Shown here in pieces: positions 7,270-13,564 of a DNA stretch of 21,280 nucleotides (position 1 is the stretch's first letter; every line of letters begins with the position of its first letter). A program made the translations under genes and the position numbers. Where the stretch lies: NCBI RefSeq assembly GCF_051650185.1, contig NZ_JBOFIN010000154.1, positions 1-21,280 on the forward strand. Direction: 5' to 3'. The notes below the pieces were generated by a model. The model was not told the DNA's origin, did no database searches, and saw only the letters and a program-made list of their open reading frames with translations. The DNA is from Scandinavium sp051650185 (GTDB taxonomy: Bacteria > Pseudomonadota > Gammaproteobacteria > Enterobacterales > Enterobacteriaceae).

Positions 7270-8640
7270 ATGACGCAACATCAACCTGTACGAAGCACTA
7301 AAGATCTGGTTCGGGCGGCGGTATCAGGCTGGCTGGGCACCGCGCTGGAATTTATGGATTTCCAGCTCTATTCCCTCGGCGCAGCGCTGGTATTCCATGA
7401 AATCTTCTTCCCGGAACAGTCGGCTGCGATGGCGCTGATTCTGGCGATGGGGACTTACGGCGCAGGTTACATCGCGTGAATCGTCGGTGCGTTTATCTTT
7501 GGCAAAATGGGCGACCGCATCGGGCGTAAACGGGTGCTGTTTATCACCATCACTATGATGGGCATTTGCACGACGCTGATTGGGGTACTTCCGACCTACG
7601 CACAAATCGGGATTTTCGCCCCCGTGTTGCTGGTCACGTTGCGAATCATACAAGGGCTGGGCGCGGGGGCAGAAATATCAGGCGCTGGCACCATGCTCGC
7701 GGAGTATGCCCCAAAAGGGAAGCGCGGGATCATCTCTTCGCTGGTGGCGATGGGCACTAACTGCGGGACGCTTAGCGCCACCGCTATCTGGGCCTTTATG
7801 TTCTTCGCCCTAGATCGCGAAGAGCTCATTGCCTGGGGCTGGCGTGTGCCGTTCCTCGCCAGTGTCGTCGTGATGATCTTTGCTATCTGGTTACGTCTGA
7901 ACCTGAAGGAAAGCCCGGTATTCGAAAAGGTCAGCGATGGCGAAGGGGTTGTCCACGCCTCGCAGGAAGCTTCACTTGGCGCGATGTTCAGCAGCAAATC
8001 GTTCTGGCTGGCAACCGGACTGCGTTTTGGTCAGGCGGGCAACTCTGGCTTAATCCAGACTTTCCTCGCAGGCTATCTGGTCCAGACATTGCTCTTCGAC
8101 AAAGCCATTCCGACGGATGCGCTGATGATAAGCTCCATAATCGGCTTTGCGACCATCCCGCTTTTGGGCTGGCTGTCAGATAAGGTCGGGCGTCGTCTGC
8201 CGTACATTATCCTGAATATTTCCGCCATCATTCTGGCTTATCCGATGCTGGCTTTGATCGTCGATAAGAGTTACAGCGCCAGCACGATTATGCTGTGTCT
8301 GATTGTTATCCATAACGTGGCGGTGCTGGGGCTGTTTGCCCTGGAGAACATCACCATGGCGGAGATGTTCGGCTCGCGTAACCGCTTTACCCGAATGGCG
8401 ATTGCCAAAGAAGCCGGTGGCCTGGTGGCTGTAGGATTTGGGCCGCTGCTGGCGGGCATATTCTGCAACATGACAGGCAGCTGGTGGCCGATGGCGGTCA
8501 TGATGATCTGTTACTCGCTGATTGGTTTGCTCGCTGCGGTGCTGATGCCGGAAGTGTGTGACCGCGACCTGAGTCTGGCACAGGATGCGGCGGAACCCGC
8601 ACCAGCTAAAGCCGAGGCAAGAGTAGGGCAATACAGCTAG
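7270..8640 (+). pseudogene. ydfJ: YdfJ, MFS metabolite:proton symporter with in-frame TGA
   Basis: A 457-codon frame that matches YdfJ of the metabolite:H+ symporter (MHS, ShiA/ProP-like) group from end to end. Codon 70 is TGA (7477-7479) between YGAGYIA and IVGAFIFGKMGDRIGRKR. I recall arginine at this place in E. coli YdfJ (GYVARIVGAF), so a CGA-to-TGA transition explains it; the frame is unchanged either side. The break falls in the second helix before the conserved GDRIGRK loop, so the stub cannot transport. The ATG at 7507 could restart inside the gene but would lack helices 1-2. It lies 49 bp after rspB and was the last gene of rspA-rspB-ydfJ. The rest is undecayed, so the lesion is recent or a base-calling error. 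Confidence 0.85.
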
Positions 8641-8652
8641 TTATCCCTTCTC

Positions 8653-8684
8653 TCAGGCGACACAGTTCACGCTTTGTCGCCTGA
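8653..8684 (+). terminator. Terminator-like hairpin after ydfJ
   Basis: TCAGGCGACA and TGTCGCCTGA form a perfect 10-bp stem with a 12-base loop, 13 bases after the ydfJ stop. It is followed by TATTCTCTTCTTG, which is moderately T-rich. It probably ends the rspA-rspB-ydfJ transcript before the ydfI operator. Confidence 0.65.
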
Positions 8685-8693
8685 TATTCTCTT

Positions 8694-8706
8694 CTTGTAT
8701 GGTAGT
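8694..8706 (+). promoter_or_regulatory. Predicted RspR (YdfH) operator, site 3
   Basis: Third exact copy of CTTGTATGGTAGT, 86 bp before the ydfI ATG at 8793. A GTCATACCAAT at 8725-8735 resembles the reverse complement of part of the site (TGGTATGAC) and may be a second half-site. Orientation relative to the downstream gene is the same as in the other two copies. Confidence 0.6.
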
Positions 8707-8792
8707 TGACTGAAATCAAAGATGTCATACCAATTGCGTGAGATGGTCTACATCCTTCGATTCGACAACCTCACACGACAATGAGCAACCTC

Positions 8793-10256
8793 ATGAATAA
8801 TACCTTGTTGAATGCCAAAGCGTCCCTTCCGGCCTACGATCGTAACAAACTGGTACCACGCATCGTCCATCTCGGGTTTGGTGCTTTCCATCGCGCGCAC
8901 CAGGCCGTTTACACCGATATTCTGGCTCAGGAGCACAACAGCGACTGGGGCTACACCGAAGTAAACCTGATTGGCGGTGAACAGCAAATTGCTGATTTGA
9001 AACAGCAGGATAACCTCTACACCGTCGCGGAAATGTCTGCCAATGCATGGACAGCGCGAGTGGTTGGCGTGGTGAAAGAAGCGCTGCATGCCCAGGTTGA
9101 TGGGCTTGAAACGGTACTGGCGAAAATGTGTGAGCCGCAGGTGGCGATTGTCTCGCTCACCATCACTGAAAAAGGCTACTGCCATTTACCGGCGACCGGT
9201 GAACTGAATGTCGATCACCCGATGATCGTCGCCGATCTGCAAAACCCACATCAGCCAACCTCCGCGATTGGCGTAGTGGTGGAAGCGTTAGCGCGCCGTA
9301 AAGCGGCTGGTCTGGCACCGTTCAGCGTGATGTCCTGCGACAACATGCCAGAAAACGGTCAAGTGTTAGGCAAAGTGGTTCGCGCTTATGCGCGTGCGCT
9401 GAACAGCGAACTGGCAGCGTGGATCGAGCAAAACGTCACTTTCCCGTCCACAATGGTCGACCGCATTGTGCCGGCCGTCACCGCAGAAACGCTGGATAAA
9501 ATCGAAGCAATTACCGGCGTGCGCGATCCGGCGGGTGTAGCCTGTGAGCCGTTCCGTCAGTGGGTTATCGAAGACAAGTTTGTGGCAGGTCGTCCGGACT
9601 GGGAGAAAGCGGGCGCTGAACTGGTGTCTGACGTTATCCCCTTTGAGGAGATGAAGCTGCGTATGCTGAACGGCAGCCACTCATTCCTTGCTTATCTGGG
9701 CTATCTGGCCGGTTATCAGCACATAAACGACTGCATGGAAGACGCTAACTACCGTAAAGCGGCCCATGCGCTGATGCTGAAAGAGCAAGCGCCGACGCTG
9801 AAAGTGAAAGGCGTTGATCTGGCTCGTTACGCCGATCTGCTGATTGATCGCTACAGCAACCCGGCGCTGCGCCACCGCACCTGGCAAATTGCGATGGACG
9901 GCAGCCAGAAACTGCCACAGCGTATGCTGGATTCTATACGCTGGCACTTAGCCCACAAAAGCGACTTCTCGCTGCTGGCGCTGGGCGTGGCAGGCTGGAT
10001 GCGTTACGTCGATGGCAAGGACGAGCAGGGCAATGAGATTGAAGTCTGCGATCCGCTGTTAAGCACTATTCATAGCGTGGTAAAAGGCAGCGAACAGGGC
10101 GAAGCCCGTGTCAAAGCCCTGTTCGGTATCGAAGCCATCTTCGGCAAAGAACTGCCGCTGGAAGGGAAATTTGTCGAGCAGGTGACGCAAGCTTATCTGT
10201 CCCTGCTGGCGAAAGGGGCGAAAGCCACCGTCGCCGGGTTTGCCGCTAAGCTGTAA
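8793..10256 (+). CDS. ydfI: YdfI, mannitol dehydrogenase/fructuronate reductase family oxidoreductase
   Basis: 487-residue member of the long-chain mannitol dehydrogenase family (UxuB, YeiQ relatives), close to E. coli YdfI. The N-terminal NAD-binding domain opens with HLGFGAFHRAHQ; the C-terminal domain carries the family motif K-x4-N-x2-H (Lys288, Asn293, His296 in KLRMLNGSH). It should reduce D-fructuronate to D-mannonate with NADH, linking RspB to RspA. Start: ATG at 8793 gives an N-terminus that lines up with E. coli YdfI; ATG at 8781 would add four residues and has no better ribosome site. Both sites are weak. It has its own predicted RspR operator and ends at a terminator shared with ydfH. 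Confidence 0.93.
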   Translation: MNNTLLNAKASLPAYDRNKLVPRIVHLGFGAFHRAHQAVYTDILAQEHNSDWGYTEVNLIGGEQQIADLKQQDNLYTVAEMSANAWTARVVGVVKEALHAQVDGLETVLAKMCEPQVAIVSLTITEKGYCHLPATGELNVDHPMIVADLQNPHQPTSAIGVVVEALARRKAAGLAPFSVMSCDNMPENGQVLGKVVRAYARALNSELAAWIEQNVTFPSTMVDRIVPAVTAETLDKIEAITGVRDPAGVACEPFRQWVIEDKFVAGRPDWEKAGAELVSDVIPFEEMKLRMLNGSHSFLAYLGYLAGYQHINDCMEDANYRKAAHALMLKEQAPTLKVKGVDLARYADLLIDRYSNPALRHRTWQIAMDGSQKLPQRMLDSIRWHLAHKSDFSLLALGVAGWMRYVDGKDEQGNEIEVCDPLLSTIHSVVKGSEQGEARVKALFGIEAIFGKELPLEGKFVEQVTQAYLSLLAKGAKATVAGFAAKL

Positions 10257-10261
10257 TGAAA

Positions 10262-10288
10262 AAAGCCGCCTCAGAACGAGGCGGCTTT
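10262..10288. terminator. Bidirectional terminator between ydfI and ydfH
   Basis: GCCGCCTC and GAGGCGGC form a perfect 8-bp GC-rich stem with loop AGAAC, flanked by AAAAAA on the left and TTTCTGTCTT on the right. The hairpin serves both convergent genes; the tract is better for ydfH (minus strand). It begins 6 bases after the ydfI stop. Confidence 0.92.
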
Positions 10289-10305
10289 CTGTCTTAATCT
10301 TCTAT

Positions 10306-10992
10306 TTATTCTTCGCTAAACCAGTCGCTGTTTTCCTGACGAATCAACAACACCGATTCGCTGATTTCCTGCAAATGTTGGGTCATCGCTTTATCAACTG
10401 CCTCGACGTCGCGTTTTTCCAGGGCGCTGAAAATCACCTGATGCTGACGCAGCAACATCTCGGGAGAAGAGACGTGGTCGAGGCTCATGTAGCGCACCCG
10501 GTCGATGGCGGCTTTGATGTTCTCGATGGTGTCCCAGGCGAGCTGGCAGTCTGCAATCTGTGAAAGCAGGGCGTGGAAATCATCGTCGAGCTGGAAGAAG
10601 TCCGTCAGCTGATGGCGATCAATCGCGATGCGCTGCTGGTTGAGATTCTGTTCGAGCTGATAGCTCTGTGCATCGGTGATTAACGTTGCCGCACGGCGAA
10701 CCACGGCGCACTCAATCGCCTGGCGAACGAAACAGCCGTTACGAACCTGCGAGAGCGAAATTTTGTTCACATAGCTGCCGCGCTGTGGGCGGATCTGAAT
10801 CAGGCCGTTTTCAGCCAGTTTGATAAACGCTTCACGTACCGGCTGGCGTGAAACATCAAACCGGACCGACACCTCTTTCTCAGACAGCGGCGTACCGGGG
10901 GCTATCAGACAATGCACGATGTCCCGACGTAAAATACGATAAATCTGCTGATTCACGGGTTGTGTCGGATTGAGTTGCGATTCTGCGGCCAT
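10306..10992 (-). CDS. ydfH: YdfH/RspR, FadR-subfamily GntR transcription regulator
   Basis: 228 residues, the same length as E. coli YdfH (RspR) and highly similar throughout. The N-terminal winged helix-turn-helix (about 12-76) holds RRDIVHCLIAPGTPLSEKEV and VSRQPVREAFIKLAENGLIQ, the GntR signature. The rest is an all-helical FCD ligand-binding domain with metal-type positions (DDDFHALL near 137-144, RQHQVIF, MTQHLQEI) that bind a carboxylate effector in related proteins. E. coli RspR is reported to repress rspA. Three copies of CTTGTATGGTAGT in this window mark probable targets; none was found before ydfH itself. Start ATG at 10992, with AAAGAAAA upstream. Confidence 0.95.
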   Translation of the reverse strand: MAAESQLNPTQPVNQQIYRILRRDIVHCLIAPGTPLSEKEVSVRFDVSRQPVREAFIKLAENGLIQIRPQRGSYVNKISLSQVRNGCFVRQAIECAVVRRAATLITDAQSYQLEQNLNQQRIAIDRHQLTDFFQLDDDFHALLSQIADCQLAWDTIENIKAAIDRVRYMSLDHVSSPEMLLRQHQVIFSALEKRDVEAVDKAMTQHLQEISESVLLIRQENSDWFSEE

Positions 10993-11054
10993 TGCGTTTT
11001 CTTTGTGACGGGTTAAGTGCGTTATTTTACGCTGATTTTGTTGTCAGGCACATA

Positions 11055-11072
11055 CCCGGCCAGTAGGCCGGG
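11055..11072 (-). terminator. Hairpin after ydfG
   Basis: CCCGGCC and GGCCGGG form a 7-bp GC-only stem with a 4-base loop, 25 bases after the ydfG stop on the minus strand. It is followed by TATGTG, which lacks a clear uridine tract. A possible partial terminator between ydfG and ydfH. Confidence 0.45.
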
Positions 11073-11096
11073 CGAGTTTATTGCACAAATGCGCGC

Positions 11097-11846
11097 TTAT
11101 CCCTGACGATGGATACTTAAACCGGCATAAGTCTGGCTGACCGGCATCATTTCCAGAGTATTAATGTTGACGTGTTTCGGTAGCATTGCCACCCACCAGA
11201 CGGCCTCAGAGATATCTTCCGCAGACAAGGCATTGGCATTTTCATAGGTTTTATCGGCTTTGGCGTCATCGCCTTTAAAGCGCACATTGGAGAACTCGGT
11301 GCCGCCGACCAGGCCTGGCTCGATATCGGTTACGCGAACGGCTGTGCCGTGCAAATCGGTACGCAAATTCAGGCTGAACTGACGCACGAACGCTTTGGTC
11401 GCACCGTACACGTTGCCGCCGGCATAAGGCCAACTGCCTGCGGTGGAGCCAATGTTGATGATGTGCCCGCAGTTGCGCTCGACCATACCCGGCAGCACGG
11501 CACGGGTCATGTAGATCAGGCCTTTGTTGTTGGTGTCGATCATCGTTTCCCAGTCATCGACATTGGCCTTTTGCGCAGGCTCCATACCCAGAGCCAGCCC
11601 GGCGTTGTTGACCAGAATATCGATATTGCGCCAGTCAGCGGGGAGGTTGGCGAGCGTCTCTTCAATGGCGGCACGATGACGAACATCCAGCTGTGCGGTC
11701 AGAATGTTGTCGCCAAATTCTTCTTTCAGCTCTTGCAGACGCTCATGGCGGCGTCCGGTGGCGATGACTTTGTGTCCATTGGCGATAAAACGACGGGTAA
11801 TGCTCTCACCAAATCCGGCGGTAGCGCCAGTAACCAGTACAATCAT
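11097..11846 (-). CDS. ydfG: YdfG, NADP-dependent 3-hydroxy acid dehydrogenase (short-chain dehydrogenase)
   Basis: 249-residue classical short-chain dehydrogenase matching E. coli YdfG, which oxidises serine, allo-threonine and related 3-hydroxy acids and reduces malonic semialdehyde (toxic in pyrimidine breakdown). The NADP fold has TGATAGFG (6-13) with TGRR at 30-33, typical of NADP preference; NNAG is at 80-83. The catalytic triad is Ser134, Tyr147 and Lys151 (NIGSTAG, YGATK). It is transcribed away from the purine cassette, and in E. coli its divergent neighbour is dcp directly. Confidence 0.95.
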   Translation of the reverse strand: MIVLVTGATAGFGESITRRFIANGHKVIATGRRHERLQELKEEFGDNILTAQLDVRHRAAIEETLANLPADWRNIDILVNNAGLALGMEPAQKANVDDWETMIDTNNKGLIYMTRAVLPGMVERNCGHIINIGSTAGSWPYAGGNVYGATKAFVRQFSLNLRTDLHGTAVRVTDIEPGLVGGTEFSNVRFKGDDAKADKTYENANALSAEDISEAVWWVAMLPKHVNINTLEMMPVSQTYAGLSIHRQG

Positions 11847-11870
11847 TCTTCCTGTTCCTCAAGGCTTTAA

Positions 11871-11890
11871 CTGTCGTCATACCATAGCAT
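11871..11890 (-). promoter_or_regulatory. TATGGTA element upstream of ydfG (possible weak RspR-like site)
   Basis: On the minus strand GCTATGGTATGACGAC lies about 30 bases before the ydfG start. It shares TATGGTA with the three predicted RspR operators and has the same orientation to its gene, but lacks the CTTG start and the GTAGT end. It may instead be a coincidence or a -10 region. Low confidence. Confidence 0.2.
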
Positions 11891-11932
11891 GCAGCGCGAA
11901 AGAGCGTGACAGGAACTTTGTTGCCCGATGTG

Positions 11933-11947
11933 GCACCAGCAGGGTGC
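11933..11947 (+). promoter_or_regulatory. Predicted NtrC (GlnG) binding site 1
   Basis: GCACCAGCAGGGTGC is a perfect dyad GCACC-N5-GGTGC, matching the NtrC consensus (TGCACC-N5-GGTGCA) apart from the first outer base. Its centre is 11940, about 240 bp upstream of the predicted sigma-54 start site. Together with site 2 it would form an enhancer. Confidence 0.75.
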
Positions 11948-11964
11948 AGCGCAAGACCGACCTC

Positions 11965-11979
11965 GCACAAAGAACGTGC
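11965..11979 (+). promoter_or_regulatory. Predicted NtrC (GlnG) binding site 2
   Basis: GCACAAAGAACGTGC keeps the outer GCAC...GTGC of the NtrC dyad at the right spacing, with the two inner bases changed. Its centre (11972) is 32 bp from site 1, three helical turns. This is the same spacing as the paired enhancer sites upstream of E. coli glnA. A weaker site next to a strong one is typical of NtrC enhancers. Confidence 0.6.
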
Positions 11980-12036
11980 AATAGCATTCTGTTCCTTGTC
12001 GGACCGTGATGAATGGAAAATACACTTTTATGCAAT

Positions 12037-12068
12037 GCAACCGTTTGCCGAAATAAGCAATCGGTTGC
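12037..12068. repeat. Tandem GCAA-N4-TTGC palindromes
   Basis: GCAACCGTTTGC (12037-12048) and GCAATCGGTTGC (12057-12068) are two short palindromes whose centres are 20 bp apart, on the same face of the helix. Together they also make a 12-bp-arm inverted repeat with one mismatch and an 8-bp spacer. They lie between the NtrC-like sites and the sigma-54 promoter. They look like a paired operator for an unidentified dimeric regulator. Confidence 0.55.
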
Positions 12069-12117
12069 GGGGTGAATACTATTCAGTTTGTTGCGCAAAT
12101 GAATGAATAATACATAA

Positions 12118-12142
12118 GGCATTGAATATCAACAACAATGCC
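12118..12142. repeat. Inverted repeat just upstream of the sigma-54 promoter
   Basis: GGCATTG (12118-12124) and CAATGCC (12136-12142) are perfect 7-bp arms with an 11-bp AT-rich spacer. The right arm ends 13 bp before the -24 element. It could be an operator or an architectural-protein site; no consensus IHF match was found in the spacer. Confidence 0.4.
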
Positions 12143-12154
12143 AAAAACCGAATC

Positions 12155-12170
12155 TGGCACTATCTTTGCA
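12155..12170 (+). promoter_or_regulatory. Sigma-54 (RpoN) promoter of the guaD-xdhABC-dcp operon
   Basis: TGGCACTATCTTTGCA matches the -24/-12 consensus TGGCAC-N5-TTGCA exactly: GG at 12156-12157 and GC at 12168-12169, with 10 bases between. A start near 12180 leaves a leader of about 55 bases before guaD. Such promoters need an enhancer-bound activator, and NtrC-like sites lie upstream. No competing sigma-70 promoter stands out. Confidence 0.85.
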
Positions 12171-12235
12171 AAATCCCTCTGACAATTCATCTGCAGCAAT
12201 AAGCCGGATGTTCAGCGGCAAAGAAGAGGTCGGAA

Positions 12236-13564
12236 ATGATCGAATATCGCCACGCGCTGCGTGCCAGCTTTTTTGATATTACCGCAACAGCCGATACGCC
12301 CCAGGAGATAGCCAAAAAAGTTCGCTATCTGGAGGACGGATTGCTGTTTATCGGCGAGGGCGCTGTTCGCGCGTTGTTGCCGTGGGAAGAAGGGCGCATG
12401 CTCCTGCAACACCCTGATGAGTGGATTGACCTGCGCGGCAAACTGATTGTGCCGGGTTTCGTTGATACCCACCTGCATTACCCGCAAACCGAAATGATCG
12501 GTGCCTATGGTGAACAACTGCTTGAATGGCTCACCACTTATACGTTCCCGGTGGAAAGTCAGTATGGCAATAGCGGGCACGCGGCACAGATGTCTGCTTT
12601 CTTTCTCAATCAGTTGCTCTCAAATGGCACCACCACCGCGCTGGTGTTTGGCACCGTACATCCGCAGTCCGTTGATGCGTTATTTGCCGCTGCCGCAGAG
12701 CAACATATGCGGCTGATTGCGGGCAAAGTAATGATGGACAGAAACGCGCCGGATTACCTGACCGAAACGGCGGAACAAAGCTATCAGCAAACGCGGGAAC
12801 TGATTCAGCGCTGGCATCATCATGGTCGTCTGGGCTATGCCATCACGCCCCGTTTTGCGCCTACGTCTTCGTCTGATTTACTGGAGGCGGTACAGCGGCT
12901 GCGCGTGGAGTTTCCCGATACCTGGCTTCATACGCATCTGAGTGAAAACCCACAGGAAATTGAGTGGGTCAAAGCACTTTGGCCCGAGCACCAAAACTAC
13001 CTCGATGTTTACGATCACTATGGCCTGACGGGCAGACGCAGCGTCTTCGCCCATGCCATTCATTTGCAGGAAGCCGAATGGGATTGCCTGCACCGGAGCC
13101 ACTCCGCGGTGGCATTTTGTCCTACCTCGAATCTGTTTTTAGGCAGCGGCCTGTTCAGGCTGCAAACCTGCTGGCAGAAAAAAGTCAACATGGGCATCGG
13201 CACCGATGTGGGCGCGGGCACCACGTTCAGTATGCTGCGCACACTCGGCGAGGCTTACAAAATAGGCCAATTGCAAAGCTATCGACTGTGCGCCAGTGAA
13301 GCGTTCTATCACGCCACGCTCGGCGGTGCCCGGGCGCTCTGCCTGGAGCAACACATCGGTAATTTTAACGTCGGTAAAGAGGCGGATTTTGTGGTGCTGG
13401 ATGTGGCGGTCACACCGCTTCAGAAGCTACGCGCCAGCCGCTGCCGCGATATCTATGAACAGCTTTTCATGCTGATGACCCTGGGAGATGACCGCAATAT
13501 CGTGCAGACGTGGATCAACGGTGAATGCGCCTGGCGTCGCGATGTGCTGGAGGACGCCGCATGA
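12236..13564 (+). CDS. guaD: Guanine deaminase
   Basis: 442-residue zinc amidohydrolase, similar along its length to E. coli GuaD. It hydrolyses guanine to xanthine and ammonia in the cytosol, feeding the xanthine dehydrogenase encoded next. Zinc ligands fit His79 and His81 (PGFVDTHLHYPQ), His234 (HTHLSE), His273 (VFAHAIHL) and Asp324 (GIGTDVGAG); Arg206 in ITPRFAPTSS is the conserved substrate-binding position and Glu237 the proton shuttle. ATG at 12236 has GAGG six bases upstream. The stop overlaps the xdhA start in an ATGA. First gene of the sigma-54-controlled operon. Confidence 0.94.
   Translation: MIEYRHALRASFFDITATADTPQEIAKKVRYLEDGLLFIGEGAVRALLPWEEGRMLLQHPDEWIDLRGKLIVPGFVDTHLHYPQTEMIGAYGEQLLEWLTTYTFPVESQYGNSGHAAQMSAFFLNQLLSNGTTTALVFGTVHPQSVDALFAAAAEQHMRLIAGKVMMDRNAPDYLTETAEQSYQQTRELIQRWHHHGRLGYAITPRFAPTSSSDLLEAVQRLRVEFPDTWLHTHLSENPQEIEWVKALWPEHQNYLDVYDHYGLTGRRSVFAHAIHLQEAEWDCLHRSHSAVAFCPTSNLFLGSGLFRLQTCWQKKVNMGIGTDVGAGTTFSMLRTLGEAYKIGQLQSYRLCASEAFYHATLGGARALCLEQHIGNFNVGKEADFVVLDVAVTPLQKLRASRCRDIYEQLFMLMTLGDDRNIVQTWINGECAWRRDVLEDAA

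Larger units (their letters stand above)
11847..12235. other. Regulatory intergenic region between ydfG and guaD (389 bp)
   Basis: No protein-coding gene is supported here. The region holds, from left to right, the ydfG upstream element, two NtrC-like dyads, tandem GCAA-N4-TTGC palindromes, an inverted repeat and a sigma-54 promoter, each listed separately. The arrangement reads rightward towards guaD. Confidence 0.7.

Noticed and set aside
7477..7479. TGA in ydfJ as a selenocysteine codon
   Set aside because: No convincing hairpin follows the codon as a bacterial SECIS would, and the family is not known to use selenocysteine; a point mutation of an arginine codon is simpler.
12170..12235. 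Purine riboswitch in the guaD leader
   Set aside because: The leader is only about 55 bases and shows no conserved three-way junction; such riboswitches are not expected in enterobacteria.
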